From: an uncultured Desulfovibrionaceae bacterium
Lineage (GTDB): Bacteria; Desulfobacterota; Desulfovibrionia; Desulfovibrionales; Desulfovibrionaceae
Assembly: GCA_947178315.1 (NCBI GenBank)
Contig: CAMWXW010000002.1
Coordinates: 1-18,462 of the forward strand
Length of the DNA stretch: 18,462 nt
Direction of reading: 5' to 3'
Shown: positions 1 through 6,831 of the stretch, piece after piece
How the letters are laid out: each line of letters starts with the position of its first letter
Numbering within the stretch: position 1 is the first letter of the stretch
Translations under genes and position numbers: made by a program
Notes under the pieces: generated by a model
Seen by the model: only the letters and a program-made list of their open reading frames with translations
What the model was told of the DNA's origin: nothing
Databases searched by the model: none

Positions 1-143
1 ATATAGTGTATGCTAAAAACGTACTTTATAAAAAGCTATACTACGATGTATTTGAGTATACTATGCTAGTATTCAAGAAATAAAATATATTCTATCACAC
101 TAGTATTCTTATCTCTCATATACTTAAGGTATACCGTAACAAA

Positions 144-164
144 AGGATAGCATGACTCTATCCT
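144..164 (-). terminator. Candidate terminator hairpin after the usp-cmk-ubiA operon
   Basis: A perfect 7-bp stem (AGGATAG / CTATCCT) with a 7-nt loop lies about 65 nt beyond the prenyltransferase stop. Read on the minus strand it is followed by TTTTG, a short U-tract, so it is a modest intrinsic terminator. The 5' arm is part of a 10-nt sequence (TAGGATAGAG) that occurs again about 40 nt earlier in the same transcript (complement of 196-205), so the 3' arm could pair with either copy. Confidence 0.45.
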
Positions 165-227
165 AATCACGCTACCCTCATAAAAGCTATAATATCTCTA
201 TCCTAGATCATACTAGAAACCATTCAC

Positions 228-1415
228 CTATGAAAAATAGACTCCTACTAATACAGCAAGGGAGATACATGCATTGATTGTAAAAAAGGCATGGTTTATT
301 TTAGATAAATCATCTGGGGAGAGTAAATGATGTTCCCACAATAAGAGAAGTGCAATACCAATCCATACGATATACCATACAATATTAAGATCAGCTAAGA
401 AACCAAAAAGGAAGAAAAAGAGAATAGTATTCACATGACACAATTTTGCTATCAACAATGCTGTAGGGATTCCAAAACATGCTGGGATAGAATATAGATT
501 ATGCTCTCTATCAAAATCTACATCTTGACATGAATATAAGATATCAAAACCTGCAACCCAAAAAAGAATACCAAATGAAAGAGCAACAACATCGCCAGTG
601 ATAGAACCAAGAATAGCAAGTTCTCCTGCTATAGGGGCAAGGGCAAGAATGACTCCAAGTATAAAATGACAATACCATGTAATGCGTTTCATATAAGAAT
701 AGAACACAGAGAATACGATAGGAATTGGGGAAAGAGCAAGAACAGTCGTATTGATAAGAGCACAGGAGATAATAAAAATACAGAGTGTTACAAAAGCAAA
801 TGCTTTTGCTTGACCCATAGTTACTTCACCTGTTACAAGCTCTCTATTCTGTGTTCGAGGATTGATTGAGTCAAAGCTTACATCAACAATTCTATTCACT
901 GTCATAGCAAATGAACGTATACCAAACATCGCTATTGTTATCAGGATAAATGCTATGATATTGGTATTTCCTCTCGATGCTAGTAAGAGTCCAATATACG
1001 CAAAGGGAAGTGCAAATACTGTGTGTTCAATCCGAACCATCATACAGAGCTTTTTGAACACGCTCCATGTAAAGATATCTGCTATATTCGGAAACAGAGC
1101 TGTTATAAAAGAAAGAAGCAAGGAAAAGAATTCTTTCAAAAGAGAAATACCCTCATGAGCGTATTCTTTTGCTTTTTCTTTAGTCACATATGTTCTTTTT
1201 TGAATATCTGTCTCAACTGTAGTGTGTGTATCTTGCTCTACTCTATTTGTAGACTCTTGTACACTATGTTCTTGTTGTTCTACAAGAGCTGTTTCTTGTG
1301 GTGTAGAATCATCACTTTCTTTATGTACATCATTAGAAGAATCCACTTCTTCATGAGAAGGAGTTGTATTCTCTTGTTGAGGAGTTATTTTTTCTTTTTT
1401 CATCTTTTTTTTCAT
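228..1415 (-). CDS. ubiA: UbiA-family membrane prenyltransferase with long polar N-terminal extension
   Basis: An integral membrane enzyme of the UbiA superfamily, which transfers a polyprenyl chain to an aromatic quinone precursor. Seen: two Asp-rich motifs that bind Mg-diphosphate, NRIVDVSFD at about residues 174-182 and DVDFD at about 298-302, set in several hydrophobic helices, and the family-like segment RIEHTVFALPFA near residue 130. The first ~115 residues are hydrophilic, rich in Glu/Gln/Thr/Ser, and lie outside the usual catalytic domain, so the protein (395 aa) is much longer than typical ~290-aa homologues. I prefer the ATG at 1415, which has GGGAG 6 nt upstream, over the in-frame TTG at 1427. 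Last gene of usp-cmk-ubiA. In Desulfovibrio-like bacteria the job would be menaquinone synthesis, either UbiA-like or the futalosine-pathway enzyme MqnP; the substrate cannot be told from sequence. Confidence 0.85.
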   Translation of the reverse strand: MKKKMKKEKITPQQENTTPSHEEVDSSNDVHKESDDSTPQETALVEQQEHSVQESTNRVEQDTHTTVETDIQKRTYVTKEKAKEYAHEGISLLKEFFSLLLSFITALFPNIADIFTWSVFKKLCMMVRIEHTVFALPFAYIGLLLASRGNTNIIAFILITIAMFGIRSFAMTVNRIVDVSFDSINPRTQNRELVTGEVTMGQAKAFAFVTLCIFIISCALINTTVLALSPIPIVFSVFYSYMKRITWYCHFILGVILALAPIAGELAILGSITGDVVALSFGILFWVAGFDILYSCQDVDFDREHNLYSIPACFGIPTALLIAKLCHVNTILFFFLFGFLADLNIVWYIVWIGIALLLLWEHHLLSPDDLSKINHAFFTINACISLAVLVGVYFS

Positions 1416-1480
1416 CTGTTCTCCCAATATTCCTTATGGTATCTTGTTGAGATGTGTATATAGAGTACAAGTAAGATAGA

Positions 1481-2185
1481 TTACCTTGTATCTTCTTCTC
1501 GTAATCGAGGCTCTTTTCTTTTTATATACTCTTGTATCACATGTAATACATCATGGACACTTCGATTTGTCGTATCAAGTAAAAGTGCATCTTGTGCCGG
1601 CTTTAATGGAGATTGCGTACGCACTGTATCTTTTTTATCTCTCTCCATAAGTTGTCGTATAACCTGACTATACGTTATATCTGGACATTCTCGTTGTAGC
1701 TCCTCAAATCTTCGCTTAGCACGCTCTTCAAGTTCTGCAGTAAGAAATATCTTGACTGATGCATGAGGAAAAACAACTGTTCCCATATCTCTTCCTTCTG
1801 CAATAAGATGAGTATTACTTGCAAGGCTACGTTGTATCACTCTCATATGTTTTCTCACCTCAGAATATGAGGCGATATGTGAGGTGATTTCTGCAATCCC
1901 TTCTGTATAAATCTCTCGTGGCAACGGAGTATCATTACATAATAGCGTTGACATATCATCTTCATACAGCAATGTAAAGCGCGCTGATTGAATAATATCA
2001 ATAATATGTTCTATAGAGAGCTCAGTATAATGCTTTGTAGGAAAATGTGATGTAGCAGTATATGCTATCATTCTAAACATTGCGCCAGAGTTGAGACATG
2101 GTATTCTATAGCATGATGACAACGTTTTTGCGATACTGCTTTTACCTGCTCCAGAAGTACCATCTATAGTGATAGTAGTATACAT
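1481..2185 (-). CDS. cmk: Cytidylate kinase
   Basis: Cytosolic enzyme that phosphorylates CMP/dCMP with ATP in pyrimidine nucleotide supply. Seen: P-loop GTSGAGKSS at residues 9-17, the segment IAEGRDMGTVVFP (Cmk signature for NMP binding), and RDKKDTVRTQSPLKPAQDA, the Cmk LID/substrate region, followed by LLLDTTN. Length 234 aa, close to the 227 aa of E. coli Cmk. The frame is open further upstream, but the ATG at 2185 gives the canonical start and lies 7 nt past the usp stop with GGGG about 10 nt before it; a more upstream start would force overlap with usp. Second gene of the minus-strand operon; the ubiA start follows about 65 nt downstream. Confidence 0.95.
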   Translation of the reverse strand: MYTTITIDGTSGAGKSSIAKTLSSCYRIPCLNSGAMFRMIAYTATSHFPTKHYTELSIEHIIDIIQSARFTLLYEDDMSTLLCNDTPLPREIYTEGIAEITSHIASYSEVRKHMRVIQRSLASNTHLIAEGRDMGTVVFPHASVKIFLTAELEERAKRRFEELQRECPDITYSQVIRQLMERDKKDTVRTQSPLKPAQDALLLDTTNRSVHDVLHVIQEYIKRKEPRLREEDTR

Positions 2186-2192
2186 AAACAAA

Positions 2193-2627
2193 TTACCCCA
2201 ATAGTAAGATAGGCAAGTTCGAAGATGAGACAAGTGTTGATGCCACAGACCCTAAGAAAAATCGTTCAAGAGTGTTCTTATAACTCTTTCCTATGATAAT
2301 CATAGAGCAACCATATCGTATGGCATAGTCATTTATACATACTATCGGCTCTCCTATTGGCGTCTCTATTATAACATCTAGGTGAGATAAATATTTTTGT
2401 GCTACTCCCTGTAACTGTTCATGTATAGCAGATACAGCCTCTTCAATAAAGAGTGCTACATTCTCATGAGGGATATATTCCGATGGTAACTCATGTAAAG
2501 GAGGAATGCAATGTATGAGGACAACAGTACAACCAAGCTGTTCTAGAATTGGAGTTCCTGTTTTCATATGAGACTGTGTATGTTCAGATAGATCAACCGC
2601 CATAAGCACCTTTGTGATATGCTTCAT
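2193..2627 (-). CDS. Universal stress protein (UspA family)
   Basis: A small cytosolic UspA-fold protein (144 aa), usually a dimer and often induced by starvation or stress. Seen: the N-terminal strand VLMAVDLSEHT with conserved Asp12, central VVLIHCIPP, and the C-terminal SMIIIGKSYKNTLERFFLGS region. In the ATP-binding subclass the motif is G-x2-G-x9-G-S/T; here it reads G113-x2-Y116-x9-G126-S, so one glycine is replaced and ATP binding is uncertain. The start is supported by GAGGAG upstream. First gene of the operon with cmk and ubiA, directly behind a sigma70-type promoter overlapped by a palindrome. Confidence 0.88.
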   Translation of the reverse strand: MKHITKVLMAVDLSEHTQSHMKTGTPILEQLGCTVVLIHCIPPLHELPSEYIPHENVALFIEEAVSAIHEQLQGVAQKYLSHLDVIIETPIGEPIVCINDYAIRYGCSMIIIGKSYKNTLERFFLGSVASTLVSSSNLPILLLG

Positions 2628-2650
2628 TATGAAACTCCTCTTTCCATAAT

Positions 2651-2678
2651 AACTCTGTTCTTACAGTATAACAGAGTT
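2651..2678. promoter_or_regulatory. Palindrome overlapping the usp promoter (candidate operator)
   Basis: A perfect inverted repeat AACTCTGTT / AACAGAGTT (9-bp arms, 10-bp spacer). One arm lies between the -35 and -10 boxes and the other covers the predicted start and first transcribed bases, so the -10 sits in the spacer. This is the usual geometry of a repressor operator. It lacks a U-tract, which argues against a terminator. The regulator is unknown. Confidence 0.5.
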
Positions 2679-2693
2679 CTCGTATGAATACAA
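2665..2693 (-). promoter_or_regulatory. Sigma70-type promoter of usp-cmk-ubiA
   Basis: On the minus strand TTGTAT (complement of 2688-2693) and TATACT (complement of 2665-2670) are separated by exactly 17 bp. The predicted start is near 2658, giving a 5' leader of about 31 nt that contains the usp Shine-Dalgarno GAGGAG. Inference from consensus and spacing only. Confidence 0.6.
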
Positions 2694-2723
2694 CGCATTC
2701 TTTAGTGGAGAAAAGAGATTATA

Positions 2724-2879
2724 ATGCGTTTTACTACATGGTACTACACAGACACTCAAGTATTGGAACTACATGAATTTATTACAAAATACGTACGCAA
2801 CAATCTTTACAAGTACCCTTTTCTATGCTATTTTACTTTTGATATAGAGGGATACACTATTGATAAGGAGTACGTATGA
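2724..2879 (+). CDS. Possible small ORF (51 aa) overlapping the next gene by ATGA
   Basis: An ATG at 2724 opens a frame of 51 codons, rich in Tyr, Phe and Thr, ending with a TGA at 2877-2879 that overlaps the ATG of the beta-propeller gene in the translational-coupling arrangement ATGA. The AAGGAG ribosome site of the downstream gene lies inside its last codons. Support is weak: the upstream GGAG is 13 nt from the ATG, there is only a poor AGAG closer in, and no family is recognised. It may be chance in a leader region, but 51 open codons in such AT-rich DNA is not common. Confidence 0.3.
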   Translation: MRFTTWYYTDTQVLELHEFITKYVRNNLYKYPFLCYFTFDIEGYTIDKEYV

Positions 2880-3889
2880 CATTTAGGTACGGGCTATTCG
2901 CATTCTTATTACTTTTCATATGTATAGGCACTGCATATGCTCAAGGAAGTAATCCGAGCATGACTTCCTCCTCATTTGAATCTACACTTTATAGCTCCTC
3001 CTTAGCGTTTTCAAAAGATATGCAATTTGCTGTTGCAGTACAAGATCCACATAAAAGTGTTTACGTCTACTCCCTCAAAGGAAATGGAAAAAATATAGCT
3101 ACTATCAATGGATTTGCTTCTCCTCGAACCGTTGTCTTTGATGAAAATATCCCTCACCGTTTTTACGTCGCAGATAGCACAAGAGGTGCTGTTTTCATTG
3201 TTGATATCTCTGAAGAAACATATAAAATCACGCATACCATTAGTGTTGAAAAAGGTATCTTTGGTATGGTACTCGATCCAAAACGAAAACGACTCTTTGT
3301 TACAAATCCCACGACTGGAATACTTCATGTTATTGATTTAGAGAAGAAAGGAATTATTCTTAGTGCTCCTGGATTTAAGGGAGTCCAACAAGGAATAGAA
3401 ATTAATTCTTCTGGAACAGTACTTTATCTAGGGAGCAATACAACAAGAAATATTTATATTGTTGATGCAAGAACACTCAATATCCTAGAAACCATAGAAG
3501 GCGTAACCGGAATTACAGATTTACAACTCAATATTTCTGGTGCTAGACTCTATGTTACTTCATTAACAAATAATATGGTCTTGGTATACAGTACAGCGAC
3601 ATATAAACTTCTTGCTTCTATCCCTACTGGTTCTTCACCTACTTCACTTACCATTCCTACAGATAATACAGCTATCATCACTTCAAATACACGAGATGGA
3701 ACACTAAGCGTCATCAGTTCACTTCACATGAATGTTGTTCGCACTATTAAATTGCCTTCTCCTGCTACTGGTGCTGTTGTTGCTAGTAAGGCAAAAGGAA
3801 GCAATGATATTGTCTACACTCTTGATAAATCAATGAATATCCTTGTCGTCAACTGGCCTATGGGGATTGTACAAAAAGTTATCGAGTAA
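2876..3889 (+). CDS. Exported YVTN/lactonase-like beta-propeller protein
   Basis: A 337-aa protein with a clear signal peptide: short charged start, hydrophobic run LFAFLLLFICIGT and likely cleavage after AYA at about residue 22, so it acts in the periplasm or outside. The mature part is a chain of ~40-residue blade repeats typical of YVTN beta-propellers, for example FYVADSTRGAVFIVDI, RLFVTNPTTGILHVIDL, RLYVTSLTNNMVLVYS and IITSNTRDGTLSVIS. No catalytic signature is visible; such proteins usually bind partners or ligands. AAGGAG lies 7 nt before the ATG. The PAP2 phosphatase gene starts 7 nt after its stop, so the two are probably co-transcribed and may both concern the envelope. Specific function unknown. 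Confidence 0.8.
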   Translation: MTFRYGLFAFLLLFICIGTAYAQGSNPSMTSSSFESTLYSSSLAFSKDMQFAVAVQDPHKSVYVYSLKGNGKNIATINGFASPRTVVFDENIPHRFYVADSTRGAVFIVDISEETYKITHTISVEKGIFGMVLDPKRKRLFVTNPTTGILHVIDLEKKGIILSAPGFKGVQQGIEINSSGTVLYLGSNTTRNIYIVDARTLNILETIEGVTGITDLQLNISGARLYVTSLTNNMVLVYSTATYKLLASIPTGSSPTSLTIPTDNTAIITSNTRDGTLSVISSLHMNVVRTIKLPSPATGAVVASKAKGSNDIVYTLDKSMNILVVNWPMGIVQKVIE

Positions 3890-3896
3890 ATACTAT

Positions 3897-4634
3897 ATGT
3901 CTTCTTATGAGAAGCATACAACATATTATATCATAAGAATAGTATTCTATACTTTTCTCTTTTTCCTTGTTGTAGGAATTGAGCAATATACAGATATAGA
4001 TATATGGTTACAGTCTTTTTTCTACAATCATACAACTCATTCATGGTCTATCACCACTGCTTTACACAAGGGAATTCTTGGACGCATTGTATATCGAGGA
4101 TATAAAGATGTTCTTATTCTCTCAGGAGTTCTTAGTCTATGTTGTCTCATATATTATACATTACGAAAAGAGAAAATATGGCTTAGGATTGCTCTTATAA
4201 AATATCTCTGCGCATTGCTCTTGATTCCACTTCTTGTTGCGTTATTGAAACCTATTACAAATGTCTATTGTCCTGCACAGCTTGATATATTTAATGGTTT
4301 TGCTCCCTATGTTCGTATATTGGAGTCGTATCCTGCATGGTTTACACAAGCTCATGGACGATGCTTTCCAGCAGGACATGCTACATCAGGATTTCTCTTT
4401 ATTATAGTATTCTACGCATTGCAAAATACACCCTATGCAATGTATAAGTGGTATGGTCTTCTCCTTGGAATGCTACTTGGCTTTCTTACTGGAATATATC
4501 AAATAGCACGAGGAGAACACTTTTTCACTCATACACTTGCTACTATGGTGATTGCTTTTGCTATATCATGGGCTATCAATGAAGTAGTCAATACTTTATA
4601 CAGTACGCACTCCCCCTCTTTGAGAAAACAATAA
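3897..4634 (+). CDS. PAP2-family membrane phosphatase
   Basis: A 245-aa polytopic membrane protein of the type-2 phosphatidic acid phosphatase superfamily, which removes phosphate from lipid-linked substrates. Seen: KPITNVYCP at about 118-126 (motif 1 in the form found in lipid-A-phosphatase-like members), CFPAGH at 156-161 (motif 2, catalytic His) and QIARGEHFFTH at 202-212 (motif 3, Arg and His). About five hydrophobic helices. The frame is open back to a TTG at 3843, but the ATG at 3897, 7 nt after the upstream stop, avoids overlapping the beta-propeller gene; its ribosome site is weak. Plausible substrates are lipid A phosphate, undecaprenyl diphosphate or phosphatidylglycerol phosphate; sequence alone does not choose. 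Confidence 0.82.
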   Translation: MSSYEKHTTYYIIRIVFYTFLFFLVVGIEQYTDIDIWLQSFFYNHTTHSWSITTALHKGILGRIVYRGYKDVLILSGVLSLCCLIYYTLRKEKIWLRIALIKYLCALLLIPLLVALLKPITNVYCPAQLDIFNGFAPYVRILESYPAWFTQAHGRCFPAGHATSGFLFIIVFYALQNTPYAMYKWYGLLLGMLLGFLTGIYQIARGEHFFTHTLATMVIAFAISWAINEVVNTLYSTHSPSLRKQ

Positions 4635-4951
4635 TTCTACACTCCTCCAAAGTCAGATATGCTCTCTCTTCACTTTATCGATATAGCATATGCTCTCCAC
4701 ATATAATATACTTTTCTATATCACGATTATCGTATATAATCGCCTATTAACTAGATAATACCTCAAGATATCTCTTTTCAGTGCTATTTAATATACAGTG
4801 AAAACTCTATATAAAACTAGATTACATACCACCTTGATGTCATATCTCTACTCACTTCTATTATATATAGGGAATACCTTACTTCTTCCACTTGAAGAAA
4901 ATGAAAAAGAAGGTATACTAAAGGACATATCGCATTAGTGAGGTCATAGCA
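4635..4951. other. Intergenic region between PAP2 phosphatase and fdhE
   Basis: About 317 nt of AT-rich DNA without a credible gene. It holds a 6-bp hairpin (GATTAT / ATAATC, 4725-4741) without a U-tract, and at its right end the predicted fdhE promoter. A longer imperfect fold is possible at about 4873-4916 (ATACCTT pairing with AAGGTAT around a CTTCTTC/GAAGAA inner pairing). No riboswitch or RNA family is recognised. Confidence 0.5.
4892..4919 (+). promoter_or_regulatory. Sigma70-type promoter of fdhE-mobA
   Basis: TTGAAG (4892-4897) and TATACT (4914-4919) separated by 16 bp, predicting a start near 4926 and a leader of about 26 nt before the fdhE ATG. The same TATACT -10 box appears in the usp and gpsA promoters of this window. 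Prediction from consensus only. Confidence 0.5.
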
Positions 4952-5812
4952 ATGAGAGAACGAACACAAGCAATATATACAGCCCTTGATGCTCTCCAGA
5001 GTAATCCATTTGTACCACAGTCGATTGCTACCTTTATACGAGCTGTGGTAACCATACAACAAGAAGCAACTCCAATAATAGAAGCTCTACCACACTCTCA
5101 TGTTACTGATGAGAGCTTTGCCTCAGGAACATCACTCTATACAATACAACAATTCTCCTATGATAAGCGTGCTGCAGCTAGTATATTTGGTAAACTCCTT
5201 GCTCTCCTTTCACATGATTCAGCACATAGTACAGTAGCATTGACAATAAAAACTGAAATGGAAGAAGGAAGATTCTCTCTTGAAGAAGCATTTACGGCAT
5301 ATCTTCATACTGATGCACGCTTTTTTGAACGATGGAATGCACATCTCAAGCTCTCATCACCACTTCTATTATTCTTATTACACTCAAGTCTTGCTCCCTC
5401 ACTTGAATTATTTGCTCACACTCTTATTAAAGAACACTCTATAGAACTCTGGAGTGAGCAATATTGTCCATGTTGTGGGAGTGATCCTCTCATCGCATAT
5501 TGGCTAGACTCCACTGGAAAACAGCACAATATTTGTTCATTCTGTGCTACAGAATATCGAGTTGCCCGTATGCAATGTACGTATTGTGGAGAGAAAAATC
5601 ACGAGCAACTGCGTTATATTGCAACAGAAGAAGTACCCTCTGTACACATACAGACGTGTGCGACATGCAATTCATATATTAAGATATTAGATAGAAAAAG
5701 TGCCTCATCTGCTCTTACACCACATATTGATGATGTTGCAACTCTTATTATCGATGTTGTAGCAAAGCAACAAGGATTTCTACGGCCTGTTCTTTCTGCA
5801 TTTGGATTTTAG
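4952..5812 (+). CDS. fdhE: Formate dehydrogenase accessory protein FdhE
   Basis: Cytoplasmic accessory protein needed for maturation of respiratory formate dehydrogenases; the E. coli family member is a rubredoxin-like iron protein that interacts with the catalytic subunits. Seen in the 286 aa: a helical N-terminal half and a C-terminal metal-binding region with four Cys pairs, C172-x2-C175 (YCPCCG), C195-x2-C198, C209-x2-C212 (CTYCG) and C236-x2-C239, in the family order. Slightly shorter than E. coli FdhE (309 aa), mainly at the N terminus. Start ATG with GAGG about 8 nt upstream. mobA begins 4 nt after the stop, so the two form one operon for formate dehydrogenase assembly. The tRNA-Sec gene in this window fits a selenocysteine enzyme as client. 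Confidence 0.92.
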   Translation: MRERTQAIYTALDALQSNPFVPQSIATFIRAVVTIQQEATPIIEALPHSHVTDESFASGTSLYTIQQFSYDKRAAASIFGKLLALLSHDSAHSTVALTIKTEMEEGRFSLEEAFTAYLHTDARFFERWNAHLKLSSPLLLFLLHSSLAPSLELFAHTLIKEHSIELWSEQYCPCCGSDPLIAYWLDSTGKQHNICSFCATEYRVARMQCTYCGEKNHEQLRYIATEEVPSVHIQTCATCNSYIKILDRKSASSALTPHIDDVATLIIDVVAKQQGFLRPVLSAFGF

Positions 5813-5815
5813 AAT

Positions 5816-6436
5816 ATGAATATTGCTGGTGTAATCCTCGCAGGTGGCTACTCCACTCGTATGGGAGATGATAAAGTATCGCTTTCTATAGGACACAAGA
5901 CAATGCTTGAACGTGCAATTGCATGTATAGAGCATGCACATAGTGATATATGTGATATTTATATCTCATGTAGAAAAGAATCTCCCCCTCATACAACATA
6001 TCCCTTACTCTATGACTCTTTTCACGGTATTGGTCCTATTTCTGGAATATATTCTGCTCTACACTCGCTACAACGCCCTTGTCTCTTCCTTCCTATTGAT
6101 ATCCCAGCAATGAAACCACACTTTCTAGCACAGCTTATTGACGTTTACAAAACAAAGGAAGATGAAGGAATAGAGATGGTTTGTTTTCAATCAGAGGGTG
6201 GGATTATTGAAGCTCTTGTTTCTCTGTTCTCACCAAATGCAGTCAATACAATACGAAAATCCATAGAGCAAGGAATATATAAAATAACACATACACTCTC
6301 TCGTGAAAAACAATATTATATCCAATATACAGAACAAGAATATACGTTCTACAATGTGAACACACCCTTAGAGTTTCGTGAAATCACACAATATATTGAA
6401 AACCATGAAGAAACGTTCACGATTCCTAATAAATGA
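5816..6436 (+). CDS. mobA: Molybdenum cofactor guanylyltransferase MobA
   Basis: Transfers GMP from GTP to molybdopterin to make the guanine dinucleotide cofactor used by DMSO-reductase-family enzymes, including formate dehydrogenase. Seen: the nucleotidyltransferase signature LAGGYSTRMGDDK at residues 8-20, GPISGI at 73-78, and FLPIDIPAMK near residue 91-100 with the metal-binding Asp. 206 aa, close to E. coli MobA (194 aa). The ATG lies 3 nt behind the fdhE stop with no separate promoter, so translation is probably coupled. Physical pairing with fdhE supports cofactor supply for formate dehydrogenase. Confidence 0.92.
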   Translation: MNIAGVILAGGYSTRMGDDKVSLSIGHKTMLERAIACIEHAHSDICDIYISCRKESPPHTTYPLLYDSFHGIGPISGIYSALHSLQRPCLFLPIDIPAMKPHFLAQLIDVYKTKEDEGIEMVCFQSEGGIIEALVSLFSPNAVNTIRKSIEQGIYKITHTLSREKQYYIQYTEQEYTFYNVNTPLEFREITQYIENHEETFTIPNK

Positions 6437-6449
6437 GAATATGTATAAT

Positions 6450-6465
6450 TGGTATATAGTATGCA
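6450..6465 (+). promoter_or_regulatory. Candidate sigma54 (-24/-12) promoter upstream of the PilZ gene
   Basis: TGGTAT at 6450-6455 and ATGCA at 6461-6465 give the diagnostic GG-N10-GC spacing of RpoN promoters (consensus TGGCAC-N5-TTGCA). Predicted start near 6476, about 45 nt before the preferred PilZ start. It sits in an imperfect palindrome centred on TATGCATA (6460-6467). Prediction only. Confidence 0.45.
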
Positions 6466-6520
6466 TATTATAATGGATTATATAAAATACCTTGTACTCA
6501 ACTCATAAACAGGAATGCTC

Positions 6521-6805
6521 ATGAAAGAAGGACGTAGAAGTAATAGAATACCAAAGCGTATAGAGGCAATGCTTTATATCATGAATCACTGCTTTCCAAT
6601 TACTATACGTAATATAAGTGCAACTGGATTATGTGCTAGTATACAGGCAACAATTCCTCTAGGAACACGGTGTACTATTACATTTACACATAGCACACCA
6701 CATATTACGCTTCAAGGACTTGTTGCACGATACAGATCTAATGAAGTTGGTATTGTTTTTCGCAATCTAGGGGAAGAACAAAAACAATTCTTACGAAAGC
6801 TATAG
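6521..6805 (+). CDS. Single-domain PilZ protein (c-di-GMP receptor)
   Basis: A 94-aa protein made almost entirely of one PilZ domain, which binds cyclic di-GMP and acts by partner binding, often on motility or polysaccharide export. Seen: overlapping RxxxR motifs at residues 5-13 (RRSNRIPKR) and N31-x-S33-x2-G36 (NISATG), the two ligand-contact signatures, followed by beta-barrel strands and the C-terminal EVGIVFRNL strand and helix. Both binding signatures are intact, so c-di-GMP binding is likely. The ATG at 6521 has AGGA 6 nt upstream; an ATG at 6515 overlaps that site and is less likely. Monocistronic, converging on the MucR-like gene 26 nt away, with a sigma54-like promoter upstream that suggests co-regulation with the flagellar genes. 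Confidence 0.85.
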   Translation: MKEGRRSNRIPKRIEAMLYIMNHCFPITIRNISATGLCASIQATIPLGTRCTITFTHSTPHITLQGLVARYRSNEVGIVFRNLGEEQKQFLRKL

Positions 6806-6831
6806 ACTCCCTATTACAAGAGGAATAGCTA

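Noticed and set aside
66..108. Direct repeat CTAGTATTC (66-74 and 100-108) near the left edge
   Set aside because: Two 9-bp copies in very AT-rich intergenic DNA, with no third copy or matching element, are within what chance would produce.
862..1463. Plus-strand open frames of 98 and 146 codons opposite the prenyltransferase
   Set aside because: They mirror the coding strand of a clear UbiA gene, have no ribosome site, and encode Phe/Cys/Ser-rich composition typical of antisense reading of membrane-protein codons.
4901..4921. Six-codon ORF (MKKKVY) ahead of fdhE as a leader peptide
   Set aside because: It lies in the spacer and -10 box of the predicted promoter and would not be transcribed from it; no attenuator pair follows.
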